Positions 19,353 through 28,254 are shown, counted from the first letter of the stretch. The stretch is 64,000 nucleotides of DNA from Psychroflexus torquis ATCC 700755 (GCF_000153485.2 NC_018721.1:186001-250000); one strand, 5' to 3'. Notes: generated by a model from the sequence alone, not told the origin. A program made the numbers and translations.

Positions 19353-19717
19353 AATAAAGCGATAATAGCGGACATCACAAGCATTAAAAAAGCGGGTAAT
19401 GAACGCTTGAGAGTATCTTTAATTTTGACGTGCATACCAATAGCTCCTATCATTAAAACCCCCATACCTACGGCTCCAATAAGACCAAGATTTGCATCCG
19501 TTTTGAAAATACTTATAACTAAAAGTGCAGCAAAACCTATTTTAAGAAAACCAATTACAGGAACAAACCAACTAGGCAAGCCATAATTACTGAATTCTTC
19601 ATTCATATTACTAGCTCCATTCCCTCTCCATTCCGTTTTAGTATTAAACCTTAATAACCAGACATTTAAAATGCCGATAATAATAATGATTTTTAAAATT
19701 ATAATAAAAATATCCAT
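19349..19717 (-). CDS. DoxX-like four-helix membrane protein
   Basis: This 122-residue protein has four hydrophobic helices (about 4-20, 48-68, 74-95, 104-121) and the DoxX-family arrangement YGLPSWFVPVIGFLKIGFAA, GAIGMHVKIKDTLKRSLPAF. Members serve as small inner-membrane subunits in redox or stress contexts; the substrate is unknown here. It converges with the previous gene, with a 4-bp overlap. Confidence 0.65.
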   Translation of the reverse strand: MDIFIIILKIIIIIGILNVWLLRFNTKTEWRGNGASNMNEEFSNYGLPSWFVPVIGFLKIGFAALLVISIFKTDANLGLIGAVGMGVLMIGAIGMHVKIKDTLKRSLPAFLMLVMSAIIALF

Positions 19718-19797
19718 AAATGTTTAATTTTTCATAAATATCTTAAATAAATTCAAAGAACAAGAACATATAACAAAATTTTAATCGCTCTTTAAGT

Positions 19798-20331
19798 TTA
19801 TTGCATCGAATCTTCCATAAGACCTTCAAAACCAGAAATTGCTCCTAGATTAAGTTGATCTCCCATTTGGGTTATTTTAAATATATCGTTGGGTTCAATA
19901 TTACTTCCCCTCATTCTCAGCAGCAACATCCCCATTTTGACATCGTATCCAAAAAAGACAATTTCTTGAATATCCCCTTCATTACCAGAATACAGAAATT
20001 TAGCCTCCCGGTCTGCTCCGTTAAAATTGATAAGAGACTTGTATTCTGTTTGGTTTAAGATGGTTCGCAATGCAGTCCTTTCTTCTTCTAATGTGAATTC
20101 TCCTTTATCTTTAAGAAGAGCAAGAACATTTATTTTTTCGATTTTCTGTACACTCTCCTTTTCCTCTAGACTTAAGCTGTCTAGGTTTTGAATAAGAAGA
20201 TCCATTGATAAACTTGCTGAAATAAATTCAGGATTACTTTCTTTTTCAACTAAATACTTTTGAAGACTTGGGTTGGAATCACAAGCCAACAAAGTACTTA
20301 AAGCTACTAAACCTATTATGAATGATTTCAT
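19798..20331 (-). CDS. DUF4252 lipoprotein
   Basis: The 177-residue product has a lipobox (STLLACDSN) after a short hydrophobic signal, so it is a probable lipoprotein. The C-terminal part (EIVFFGYDVKMGMLLLRMRG) aligns with DUF4252, as does its upstream neighbour, from which it is separated by 1 bp. It is the last gene of the sigma/anti-sigma/DUF4252 operon. The family is confined to Bacteroidota and has no known function. Confidence 0.7.
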   Translation of the reverse strand: MKSFIIGLVALSTLLACDSNPSLQKYLVEKESNPEFISASLSMDLLIQNLDSLSLEEKESVQKIEKINVLALLKDKGEFTLEEERTALRTILNQTEYKSLINFNGADREAKFLYSGNEGDIQEIVFFGYDVKMGMLLLRMRGSNIEPNDIFKITQMGDQLNLGAISGFEGLMEDSMQ

Positions 20332-20332
20332 C

Positions 20333-20866
20333 TTACTTATTTTTTATGTTTTCTAAAGATTTTGCTCCAGGGATATTCATTTGACTGGTTAACTTTGATA
20401 TGTTTTTCAAGTCAATATTTCCGTTGATGACCATCAAAACCGATTGCGTATCTGAAGCTTCTGATGAATTAATAAACATCAAGAGTTGACTCACATAGTC
20501 ATCTGTTTTACCGGGTTTGATATAAAAGTTTACATTTTTACCATCATCTTTAATTCGCATCAATTCCTCTAAGTTATTCTTAGATTTTAAGATGTTAAAA
20601 TCAGCTTGAAGCTGTTTTCCATAGTCAAGACTTTCGGTGGTATATACCTTTATGTCCTCTAGATTTTCTACTAGCTCCAAATAGGACTTCACGTCTTCAT
20701 CATCACTGCCGAGATCGAGTTTACTCATTAATTTAAACATGCTTTTATTAACAACAATAGAGGTGATCTCTCTTACATTATCATATTTACTAAAATCCTG
20801 AGCCACTGCAGTTGTGCTCATACAAGCGACGGCCATTATTAGACCTAAAATTTTAATTCGTTTCAT
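20333..20866 (-). CDS. DUF4252 secreted protein
   Basis: The 177-residue product has a signal peptide ending in STTAVAQ, then the DUF4252 domain (EITSIVVNKSMFKLMSKL; LMRIKDDGKNVNFYIKPGKT; LMVINGNIDLKNISKLTSQM). It is third in a tightly packed minus-strand operon headed by an ECF sigma factor, which is the usual setting of DUF4252 genes. An envelope-stress output role is inferred from that context only. Confidence 0.78.
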   Translation of the reverse strand: MKRIKILGLIMAVACMSTTAVAQDFSKYDNVREITSIVVNKSMFKLMSKLDLGSDDEDVKSYLELVENLEDIKVYTTESLDYGKQLQADFNILKSKNNLEELMRIKDDGKNVNFYIKPGKTDDYVSQLLMFINSSEASDTQSVLMVINGNIDLKNISKLTSQMNIPGAKSLENIKNK

Positions 20867-20870
20867 AGCT

Positions 20871-21305
20871 TTATTTTATTATTTTGTTTTTTTGAGTGTT
20901 GAATACTTCTATATATTCCAATTTTTCCAAACCTTCATTCATATTAAAGGACAGAAAGTTCAGTGCATTTTGTGTTTTTTCGAAAGCTATTCTAGCTTCT
21001 TGCATATCCTGTTGCTTTTCATAATATGTAAAAAACCATACAGCACCGATAACAACAACTATACTCGCCGCGATGTTGAGCCATAAGAACTTATTAGGCT
21101 TAGGAGATTCAACATCAAGTTTTACTTTTGAAGTGGTTTTTGATTCAGTTTCAAAATAGCTGAATAGAAGAGCGTAAGGCTCGAAGTCTTTATCGTAAAA
21201 CTCACTAGCAAAGTAAGACTTTAAGTCGCGTTCTTGTTCTAAAGTTGTTTCTCCATCGTCATAAAGATCCAACAACTTGGTTATATATGCTTTACTGAAG
21301 TCCAT
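20871..21305 (-). CDS. Putative anti-sigma factor (single-pass membrane protein)
   Basis: The 144-residue protein has a cytoplasmic N-terminal part (DLYDDGETTLEQERDLKSYF) and one transmembrane helix (LNIAASIVVVIGAVWFFTYY), then a short periplasmic tail. Its start overlaps the sigma-factor gene by 14 bp, the standard arrangement for a membrane anti-sigma factor. I see no zinc-binding HxxxCxxC motif, so it belongs to the non-ZAS type if it is one. Confidence 0.7.
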   Translation of the reverse strand: MDFSKAYITKLLDLYDDGETTLEQERDLKSYFASEFYDKDFEPYALLFSYFETESKTTSKVKLDVESPKPNKFLWLNIAASIVVVIGAVWFFTYYEKQQDMQEARIAFEKTQNALNFLSFNMNEGLEKLEYIEVFNTQKNKIIK

Positions 21306-21801
21306 AGGCAGACGTTTTTTTTAATTCGTTCATAATCTTTTTTCTAGCTCTCGATAAGGCCACTCTCACGGATGTAGAGTTCATTCCCATAATTTCTTCA
21401 ATTTCTTTATTCGAAAATTGCTCGACGTCTCTTAACTGTATGATAGCTCTTTGCTGATCTGGCAAAGCATCAATAAATTTCTTGACCAAGTCAACTTCGT
21501 CTCTAGCTTCAATTTGAGATCCAAGTCCTGAGTCAGTTTCAGAATAAGAATTATGGACCAACTCGAGCGTTTTGTGGTGTTTCGATTTTAAAACATCGTA
21601 ACATAAGTTTTTGGTCATCGTCATGGCATAAGCTTCCACATTGGTTACCGCCGATAACTTCGCTTTCATATTCCATAATTTCATAAGAACATCTTGGGTT
21701 GCATCTTTAGCTCCAGCTTCAGAAGACAACAAACGCAGTGAAAACCTAAATATTTTATCACTTACAGGCAGTATATGTTTGTTATAATCTTCAGAAGTCA
21801 T
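21292..21801 (-). CDS. ECF-type RNA polymerase sigma factor
   Basis: The 169-residue protein has sigma region 2 (LRLLSSEAGAKDATQDVLMK and LWNMK; AYAMTMTKNLCYDVLKSK) and region 4 (LPDQQRAIIQLRDVEQFSNK; ALSRARKKIMNELKK). No other domains fit in this length, so it is a minimal extracytoplasmic-function sigma factor. It heads a four-gene operon with a putative anti-sigma factor and two DUF4252 genes, which are likely both regulators and targets. Confidence 0.88.
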   Translation of the reverse strand: MTSEDYNKHILPVSDKIFRFSLRLLSSEAGAKDATQDVLMKLWNMKAKLSAVTNVEAYAMTMTKNLCYDVLKSKHHKTLELVHNSYSETDSGLGSQIEARDEVDLVKKFIDALPDQQRAIIQLRDVEQFSNKEIEEIMGMNSTSVRVALSRARKKIMNELKKTSAYGLQ

Positions 21802-21898
21802 ATTGAGTCTGTTTTTAAAGAAGACGATGCAAGATATGTTTTGTTACATTCTTAAAGAACTTTCGCAAATTTGTTTATTTTTATCTAAAATTTGACAA

Positions 21899-23314
21899 AT
21901 GAAAATATTAAAACTTTTTGTATTTGTAGGTCTATCCCTCTTATTCTTGAATTCTTGCCAAGATGACCGGGATGATAATATTACCAATATCAACGAGCTC
22001 GCAAATCAAGAAGATATAAAAGATTACATGTGGAAGGCTATGAATACATTTTATGTATACAAAAGCGATTCTCCAGATTTGGCAGACGATAGATTTGAAA
22101 ACACTCCCGAGTATAGAGACTTTTTGAGCAGTATAAAACTACCAACAGAATTTTTCAATTCTCTATTGGCAGACCAGGATCGGTATAGTTTTCTGGTATC
22201 AGATTTTGTTACACTTGAGCAAAATTTAGATGGAATTTCTCTTGATAATGGAATGGCATTCGGTTTAATTAGATTTATAGGAACGAATACGGTTTTTGGC
22301 TATGTGAGATACGTTATTCCGGGTTCCCCAGCAGACTCTGCAGGTTTGGAAAGAGGGATGATTTTTAACCGTATAGATGGCATAATCTTTTCACCAGATA
22401 CAGATTTCAATCCACTCCTAAATCCTGCAAGTTATACCCTTGGGTTGGCAGAACTTCAAGGTGGAGACCTCGTTCAACTTGATCAAGAAGTCGCATTAAA
22501 CAAAGTTCAATTGACAGAAAACCCAATCCATGACCAACGTGTTTTGGATATTGAAGGCCTTAAAATAGGTTATCTGATGTATAATAACTTCAGGACGCCA
22601 TTTAATACGGAGCTCAATGCTGTATTTGCAAATTTTGCTTCTGAAGGTATTAGCGACCTAGTTTTAGATTTAAGATATAATTCTGGTGGGAGTATCGAAA
22701 CGGCCAAAGACTTATCGAGTATGATTACTGGACAATTTAACGACCAAGTTTTCGCTCAACAGCTTTTCAACGCCAATTTTGAACCCAGAAATCTCATCTT
22801 TGATAACCAAATCAATACAGGTGAAGCCATCAATAACTTAAACTTATCTCGCGTTTTTATCTTAACCACAGGCTCTTCAGCCTCTGCTAGTGAACTAGTC
22901 ATCAATGCGCTAAACCCTTACATCGATGTGGTCCAAATTGGCGACACAACCGAAGGAAAGTTTGAAGGCTCTGCCACTCTTTATGATTCTGAAGATTATA
23001 CCAGAAACAATGTAAGTTTAGAACATACCTACGCCATTCAGCCGCTAATTTTAAAGACAGCCAATAAGGATGGATTCACTGACTTTTTCGATGGTTTAGA
23101 TCCAGATATTGAGTTAAATGAAAGTTTTTCAAATCTTGGTATACTAGGTGATCCTAATGAAACTTTACTCAATAGAGCTCTTCAGGAAATTATCCCTGGG
23201 TTTGCTCCGACGTCAAATGAATCAAAATCAATACACTCTATTGAACTTTTAGGGGAAGACGACATGAGTTCTCCAAGCTTTCAAAGAATGTATATAGAAT
23301 ATAAAAATAAATAA
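21899..23314 (+). CDS. S41-family peptidase, lipoprotein with PDZ domain
   Basis: The 471-residue protein has a lipobox (LFLNSCQDD) and so is probably anchored in the envelope. A helical N-terminal region (about 30-110) is followed by a PDZ domain (about 110-200, VIPGSPADSAGLERGMIFNR) and the C-terminal processing peptidase domain: LVLDLRYNSGGSIETAK, TTGSSASASELVINAL with the nucleophile Ser, and DTTEGKFEGS with the general-base Lys. Substrates are unknown. It is divergent from the sigma operon, and the next gene begins 2 bp after its stop. Confidence 0.87.
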   Translation: MKILKLFVFVGLSLLFLNSCQDDRDDNITNINELANQEDIKDYMWKAMNTFYVYKSDSPDLADDRFENTPEYRDFLSSIKLPTEFFNSLLADQDRYSFLVSDFVTLEQNLDGISLDNGMAFGLIRFIGTNTVFGYVRYVIPGSPADSAGLERGMIFNRIDGIIFSPDTDFNPLLNPASYTLGLAELQGGDLVQLDQEVALNKVQLTENPIHDQRVLDIEGLKIGYLMYNNFRTPFNTELNAVFANFASEGISDLVLDLRYNSGGSIETAKDLSSMITGQFNDQVFAQQLFNANFEPRNLIFDNQINTGEAINNLNLSRVFILTTGSSASASELVINALNPYIDVVQIGDTTEGKFEGSATLYDSEDYTRNNVSLEHTYAIQPLILKTANKDGFTDFFDGLDPDIELNESFSNLGILGDPNETLLNRALQEIIPGFAPTSNESKSIHSIELLGEDDMSSPSFQRMYIEYKNK

Positions 23315-23316
23315 TC

Positions 23317-24012
23317 TTGGAAGAGGAAAACCAGCTGATATTTAAAAATTTACAGCGGCAAGTTGAGATGTCACTCTTGTTCATAAATCTAAAAGCAGAA
23401 TATAAATCGTTATTAAACAAAGTATCTCACGACTTAGCCTCTCCACTTAGTTACTTAAAATTTTCTTCGGAAATTCTTCAATCTCAAATCGGTAGTAAAA
23501 ATCAAGAAGACTTAATAGAAACAGGCCGTGTTATTTCTTCCTCTACTACCATACTTAGCGATCAAGCCAAGCAACTAGTCACGGAAGGAAAGTCTATACT
23601 GCATCTAACTGGGTTACCGAAAACGAGCCTAATAGAACTCATGACTTCAAGCCTAGACTTGCTGAAGATAGACGAAAAATCCATAAACCTAAAAGGAAAC
23701 CTGACTGCTAAAATTGTTAATTTCCCAGAGCTATATCATTATCTCTTATTTTCATTGATCAAGGAATTAACGAAGATTGAATTCCAATTAATATCAATTG
23801 AAGTGATGCCTTGTAAAAAAGATCTGAAAATTACTTTAAGTGGAGATTTAAGTCAGCCTTTAGATGACACAAAGATTGATATTATAATTAACGACTTAAA
23901 ACACCAACCTCTAGTCGACTCGGTATTGAATGCAATGCAAGCAAAAATCAATTATACCAAAACTCTAAAACTGCTTTGTGTGGAAGTAGTGCTATCTAAG
24001 GCAATGTCTTAA
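23317..24012 (+). CDS. Histidine-kinase-like DHp protein without a recognisable ATPase domain
   Basis: The frame opens at TTG 23317, 2 bp after the protease stop; ATG 23368 (MSLLFINLK) is an alternative start. A dimerisation/phosphoacceptor helix pair has the H-box NKVSHDLASPLSYLKF (about residues 36-51). The C-terminal ~100 residues resemble a reduced HATPase fold but show no N box (LLFSLIKELTK lacks the Asn), no DxGxG and no G2 box. It cannot bind ATP in the usual way and looks like a histidine phosphotransferase of the ChpT/Spo0B kind. It overlaps the convergent response-regulator gene by 4 bp. Confidence 0.6.
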   Translation: MEEENQLIFKNLQRQVEMSLLFINLKAEYKSLLNKVSHDLASPLSYLKFSSEILQSQIGSKNQEDLIETGRVISSSTTILSDQAKQLVTEGKSILHLTGLPKTSLIELMTSSLDLLKIDEKSINLKGNLTAKIVNFPELYHYLLFSLIKELTKIEFQLISIEVMPCKKDLKITLSGDLSQPLDDTKIDIIINDLKHQPLVDSVLNAMQAKINYTKTLKLLCVEVVLSKAMS

Positions 24013-24656
24013 TCGACAAAGTTATTGAAGCCTGTTCTATACGCATCCACTAACCCAATATTATTATTGATATTTAGCTTTTGCATAATGCGTTTCTTAT
24101 AAGTACTCACCGTTGATTTCTGAAGATTAAGCTCACCTGAAATATCTATGTTTGACTTCCCTTCTGCCAAAAGAGCTAATATCTGAAATTCCCGATGGGA
24201 CAAAATATTAGATAAGGATAGATCATTTGCTCCATTATTGTTAAACACCTCATCTTCGATATTTTCATCTACAAACCGTTTATCGTTTTCTAAAACTTTA
24301 ATAGCTAAGGCTATTTTTTGAAGTGGTTGTGATTTTCCTAAGTATCCATCTGCCCCATTTCTAATAAAATTGATGGCATATTGAGGCTCTTCATAAGCAG
24401 AATACATCAAAATTTTGGTTTCAGGATAATTAGCTTTTATGTTTTTTACAGTCTCCACAGTATTCCCACCAGGCATTTTGATGTCCAAAATGATAAGATG
24501 AATATCTTCATGACACAACATTTGATTTCTTAACTCGTTGACAGAAGATACCTTTATAATTTCTGGACCAGAGATAGTTTGTCGTAAAATAGACTCTACC
24601 CCATGCTTGACTACATCATGATCGTCTGCTAGAATAATTTTAGTAATTTTTTTCAA
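24009..24656 (-). CDS. NarL/FixJ-type response regulator
   Basis: The 215-residue regulator has a receiver domain with acidic pair LADDHD, phosphoacceptor Asp in LIILDIKMPGG, Ser in LMYSAYEE and Lys in GYLGKSQPL. It has a C-terminal LuxR-type helix-turn-helix (about 150-205: LSHREFQILALLAEGKSNID, STVSTYKKRIMQKL). It is tail-to-tail with the kinase-like protein, suggesting that the two act in one phosphorelay. DNA targets are not evident here. Confidence 0.87.
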   Translation of the reverse strand: MKKITKIILADDHDVVKHGVESILRQTISGPEIIKVSSVNELRNQMLCHEDIHLIILDIKMPGGNTVETVKNIKANYPETKILMYSAYEEPQYAINFIRNGADGYLGKSQPLQKIALAIKVLENDKRFVDENIEDEVFNNNGANDLSLSNILSHREFQILALLAEGKSNIDISGELNLQKSTVSTYKKRIMQKLNINNNIGLVDAYRTGFNNFVD

Positions 24657-24805
24657 ATTATTTAAATTGGGTATAAATTTATACTAAGGTATGAAAAGTA
24701 GTTTAAATACTACAACTTTATTCACGCTTAGATGCGAAAAAAATAAAACCAAGGTTTTATTTGATGAAATGAAAGATTTGCTGAGCTAAATCTTGATTTA
24801 AATTT

Positions 24806-24813
24806 TAAATTTG
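24806..24813 (+). promoter_or_regulatory. Candidate -7 box of gcvT
   Basis: TAAATTTG matches TAnnTTTG and lies 20 bp before the gcvT ATG. Confidence 0.5.
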
Positions 24814-24833
24814 CAATTTCTAAAATAAGCGAT

Positions 24834-25916
24834 ATGAAATCAACTGCACTTACCGAAATTCATAAACAACTTGGAGCTAAAATAGTCCCTTTTGCAGGTT
24901 ATGATATGCCCGTATCTTATACCGGAGTAAATGAAGAACATGAAACCGTAAGGCAATCTCTTGGTGTTTTTGATGTCTCCCATATGGGTGAATTTTTTAT
25001 TGAAGGAAAAGAAGCTTTACAGCTTATTCAAAAAATAACCAGTAATGATGCCTCCATACTTATCGATGGTCAAGCACAGTACACGTGCATGCCAAACGAG
25101 ACAGGAGGAATTATAGACGATCTCATCATCTATAAGTTTCACAACGAAAAATTTATGATGGTAGTAAATGCTTCCAACATAGAGAAAGATTGGAAGTGGG
25201 TAAACCAACACAACACATTTGATGCTATTCCTACAAATTTATCTGATGAGTATTCTTTGTTAGCTATACAAGGCCCTAAAGCTTTGGAAGCCATGCAAAG
25301 CATATCACCCCTAGACCTATCTGCTATCAAATTTTATCATTTTGCCGTAGGTGAGTTTGCGGGAGCTCAAGATGTGATTATTTCGGCCACGGGATATACT
25401 GGAAGCGGTGGATTCGAAATTTATTTTAAAAATAAAGATGCTGAGTTGATTTGGACTTCAGTATTTGCCGCTGGAAAAGACTTTGGAATTAAGCCTATTG
25501 GATTAGCCGCTCGAGATACGTTGCGTTTAGAAATGGGCATGTGTCTATATGGTAACGATATCGATGACACAACCTCTCCAATTGAAGCTAAGTTAGGTTG
25601 GATTACTAAATTCACCAAAGACTTTATCAACGCTGAGGCTTTGAAAGCAGAAAAGGAAAATGGTCCTTGCAGAAAGCTTGTTGCTTTTGAACTACAGGAA
25701 AAAGGTATACCAAGACATGGTTACGCTATTGTAGACGAAGAAGGCCATGACATAGGTCATGTCACCTCAGGTACAATGTCCCCTAGTCTTAAAAAAGCTA
25801 TCGGTATGGGTTATGTTAAAACAGAACACTCTAAATTTGGAACTTCTATTTGTATCCAAATAAGAAAGAAAACAATAAAAGCGACTATTGTAAAGCCCCC
25901 ATTTTACAAGGCTTAA
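24834..25916 (+). CDS. gcvT: Aminomethyltransferase (glycine cleavage system T protein)
   Basis: The 360-residue protein transfers the methylene unit from the lipoyl-bound aminomethyl group of H protein to tetrahydrofolate. It has [30 protein letters not shown], the folate-binding LAIQGPKA and [15 protein letters not shown], and a complete C-terminal barrel ([20 protein letters not shown]). Length matches the bacterial family (~360). No other gcv gene adjoins it, as is common in Bacteroidota. Confidence 0.92.
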   Translation: MKSTALTEIHKQLGAKIVPFAGYDMPVSYTGVNEEHETVRQSLGVFDVSHMGEFFIEGKEALQLIQKITSNDASILIDGQAQYTCMPNETGGIIDDLIIYKFHNEKFMMVVNASNIEKDWKWVNQHNTFDAIPTNLSDEYSLLAIQGPKALEAMQSISPLDLSAIKFYHFAVGEFAGAQDVIISATGYTGSGGFEIYFKNKDAELIWTSVFAAGKDFGIKPIGLAARDTLRLEMGMCLYGNDIDDTTSPIEAKLGWITKFTKDFINAEALKAEKENGPCRKLVAFELQEKGIPRHGYAIVDEEGHDIGHVTSGTMSPSLKKAIGMGYVKTEHSKFGTSICIQIRKKTIKATIVKPPFYKA

Positions 25917-25982
25917 GCCTGAATTTTATATAATCTTAGGCTATTTCTAAATTTCGGAAATAGCTTATTAAGTTTTAAGTAT

Positions 25983-26813
25983 ATCAAACACACCAAAAAA
26001 ATATTAATTCTCGGTGCTAGTGGTTTTCTAGGCAATGCCCTCTTCAAAGAATTGTCTCCTTATTATGATGTCTATGGCACTTTTACAAGAGACCATGCTG
26101 ACTTAGAAAAAAACAAACGCATGTTCCAATGGGATGCTGAAACGGAATCCGTAAATCTATTGTTGCAGGAATTAGCTCCAGATCTTATTATTACTTGTAT
26201 TAGAGGTGATTTTACAGCCCAAACTCACGCCCATTTTGAGATTATTGCTTATTTAATCAAGTTTCAGAAGAAGTTGATTTTTTTATCGTCTGCCAATGTT
26301 TTTGATGTGTTTAGCAACTACCCTTCCTATGAGTACGACAAAACTCTATCTGAAAGTATTTACGGCAGATTTAAAATAAAGATTGAAAATGCCTTATTCA
26401 GAATTCCTAATCACCTTTATAACATTGTAAGGTTACCTATGATATACGGTCATAATTCCCCACGGGTAAAAGAATTGAAGCTTTTATATGACTTAAAAGA
26501 ACCTATTGAGGTATTTCCAAATGTGGTCATGAATGCTACCACTCACGATAAGTTTTCTCAACAAGTCCATTACCTTATCAATCGCGATCTTGAAGGCGTC
26601 TATCATCTTGGCAGTCAAGACCTTATTCATCATAAAGAATTAGTACATGATATTTTAAAAGGTTTAGGTTTGGAAAATCCAATTTTTAAAAATGTATATA
26701 ACTCCAACCAAGACCGGTATATCGCCATTATTCCTAAAACGCATATCTTACCAAAAAATCTACAAATCACCATTGAAGAGGTCGTTGAAAATTCAACAAA
26801 GCTTAAGTCGTAA
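25983..26813 (+). CDS. NAD(P)-dependent sugar-epimerase/reductase-like protein (SDR), start unclear
   Basis: The open frame runs from just after the TGA at 25920 and encodes KILILGASGFLGNALFKEL, the glycine-rich Rossmann motif of extended SDRs (RmlD/epimerase-like), before the first canonical start (TTG 26052). No ATG, GTG or TTG lies in frame upstream of the motif; 25983 (ATC) is only a guess. Downstream are LIFLSSANVFDVFSNYPSYE and YGRF-K (YxxxK-like), then VRLPMIYGHN, giving a substrate-binding half typical of the family. The gene is probably expressed from an unusual start codon, or is a recent pseudogene. Confidence 0.7.
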   Translation: MKHTKKILILGASGFLGNALFKELSPYYDVYGTFTRDHADLEKNKRMFQWDAETESVNLLLQELAPDLIITCIRGDFTAQTHAHFEIIAYLIKFQKKLIFLSSANVFDVFSNYPSYEYDKTLSESIYGRFKIKIENALFRIPNHLYNIVRLPMIYGHNSPRVKELKLLYDLKEPIEVFPNVVMNATTHDKFSQQVHYLINRDLEGVYHLGSQDLIHHKELVHDILKGLGLENPIFKNVYNSNQDRYIAIIPKTHILPKNLQITIEEVVENSTKLKS

Positions 26814-26861
26814 TAATCAGTTTTTTTTTGTATTTTAAGAATTCACAAAAAAAGAATTTTT

Positions 26862-27149
26862 ATGACACCATTATCCCAAAAAGAAGTTGAAAGCCATTTA
26901 GAATCATTAGAGGGTTGGTCTTACAACGAAGACGCCATTCATACCACACTAGAGTTTAATGATTTTAAAGACGCATTTTCTGCCATGACGAGAATTGCTT
27001 TTGAAGCTGAAGCTCAACAACACCATCCCAACTGGTTTAATGTTTACAACACCTTAGAAATCAGTTTATCGACTCATGATGCAGGTGGCGTTACTGAAAA
27101 AGATTTTAAAATGGCTAAAACTATAGAATCTATTGTTTCTGAAAACTAG
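26862..27149 (+). CDS. 4a-hydroxytetrahydrobiopterin dehydratase (PCD)
   Basis: The 95-residue protein has the pterin-4a-carbinolamine dehydratase pattern: WSYNEDAIHTTLEFNDFKDA, then EAEAQQHHPNWFNVYNTLEI with the catalytic His pair, and STHDAGGVTEKDF. It dehydrates the pterin product of aromatic amino-acid hydroxylases, and may act in other pterin recycling. No phenylalanine hydroxylase is seen nearby. It lies 48 bp after the SDR gene. Confidence 0.9.
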   Translation: MTPLSQKEVESHLESLEGWSYNEDAIHTTLEFNDFKDAFSAMTRIAFEAEAQQHHPNWFNVYNTLEISLSTHDAGGVTEKDFKMAKTIESIVSEN

Positions 27150-27210
27150 GATATTTAACAAAAGTTGAGTTAATTGTATTAAAACTTAAACACTTTACTA
27201 AGTTAAGTTT

Positions 27211-27218
27211 TACATTTG
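27211..27218 (+). promoter_or_regulatory. Candidate -7 box of the nitroreductase gene
   Basis: TACATTTG matches TAnnTTTG and ends 13 bp before the ATG at 27232, giving a very short leader. Confidence 0.5.
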
Positions 27219-27231
27219 TCCTAATTAAAAT

Positions 27232-27864
27232 ATGACAACAATGATTGATGCCCTAGAATGGAGATATGCAACCAAAAAGTTTGATAATACCAAACGTATA
27301 GATTCCTCTAAAGTGGAAATGCTTAAAAAAGCTTTTAACTTAACGCCTACGTCTTACGGTTTGCAACCTTTAAGATTAGTAGTGATTAAAGAACAAGAAC
27401 TTAAGGATAAACTTTTCGAGAATAGCTATAATCAAATTCAAGTAAAATCTGCCTCTCACGTTTTGGTAATATGTACCGAAAATATAGTTGATGAGCCATT
27501 TATCAACCATAATTTTGAACTGCAGAAAGAAATCCGAAATACAAAAGATGAGACCGTAAAATCTTTTCGAGAATTTTTGATCAAGGACTTTGGAAAAAAG
27601 TCTGATCAAGATATTAAAAAATGGGCGATTAATCAGGCGTATTTAGCCTTGGGTAATTTATTGACTATCTGTGCTGCAGAAAAGATTGATGCCTGTCCAA
27701 TGGAAGGATTTGATAGTGCGGCTTACGATAGGATTTTAAACCTCAATGAAAAAGGTATTTCCTCAGCTCTAGTCGTACCCGTGGGTTACAGAGCAGAAGA
27801 TGATAAATTTGCTGGTTTTCAAAAAGTAAGACGTCCTCAAACTGAAACGATTATTGAATACTAA
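27232..27864 (+). CDS. NAD(P)H-dependent nitroreductase-family FMN oxidoreductase
   Basis: The 210-residue protein begins with the family pattern MIDALEWRYATKKFD (RRS/RY-type FMN site) and has LTPTSYGLQPLRLVVI, ALGNLLTICAAEKIDACPME, GF and VVPVGYRAEDDKFAGFQKVR. This is the NfsB/YdjA-like class of FMN enzymes that reduce nitroaromatics or quinones. The physiological substrate is unknown. A strong hairpin terminator follows 23 bp after the stop. Confidence 0.88.
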   Translation: MTTMIDALEWRYATKKFDNTKRIDSSKVEMLKKAFNLTPTSYGLQPLRLVVIKEQELKDKLFENSYNQIQVKSASHVLVICTENIVDEPFINHNFELQKEIRNTKDETVKSFREFLIKDFGKKSDQDIKKWAINQAYLALGNLLTICAAEKIDACPMEGFDSAAYDRILNLNEKGISSALVVPVGYRAEDDKFAGFQKVRRPQTETIIEY

Positions 27865-27886
27865 CTTTCAGCTATTTAGACTACTT

Positions 27887-27921
27887 TAAAAGACTTTTCA
27901 GACCCCTGAAAAGTCTTTTTT
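27887..27921 (+). terminator. Rho-independent terminator after the nitroreductase gene
   Basis: AAAAGACTTTTCAG, loop ACC, CTGAAAAGTCTTTTTT makes a long stem with a T tract. Confidence 0.85.
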
Positions 27922-27995
27922 GGTTAGAACTGAAAATTAATTCCATCGAGATATTCTGGATTGATTCTTTACTCTGTTAGAAATTGAAACCGAAT

Positions 27996-28183
27996 ATAGT
28001 TCCAAATTAAATTTGTAATGTCCTATGAATAAATTGAATTAAACTACGACGTAGCTCAGCACAGGTTTTTTTATTGATTAAACTTAAAAATAAGTAGCAT
28101 AGCCTTAGCTACGATAATTATTTTTGATAAAAAGCAGGCGAAAAAAATGATTTATTGCAACATTATAGGTCTAAATTCAATTA
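27996..28183 (+). repeat. MITE-like interspersed element, copy 2 (subfamily B, degraded)
   Basis: The core ACTACGACGTAGCTCAGCAC, the AGCATAGCCTTAGCTACG stretch and the ATTATAGGTCTAAATT end match copy 3 (53361-53568) in reverse orientation. The ends have decayed (TAGTTCCAAATT instead of TACCAAATTA), so boundaries are approximate. It is about 20 bp shorter than copy 3. Confidence 0.75.
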
Positions 28184-28200
28184 GATCATTGAATTTTAAA

Positions 28201-28235
28201 ATTTATCAATGTTAGTGTCACTAACATTGATAAAT
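28201..28235. repeat. Perfect 17-bp inverted repeat
   Basis: ATTTATCAATGTTAGTG, one T, then CACTAACATTGATAAAT. It lies 20 bp from the stop of the minus-strand dehydrogenase gene. It has no T tract, so it may be an intrinsic 3'-end stabiliser, an operator or a phage/plasmid-like site. Confidence 0.7.
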
Positions 28236-28254
28236 GAATTCAGACCGTTTTAAA

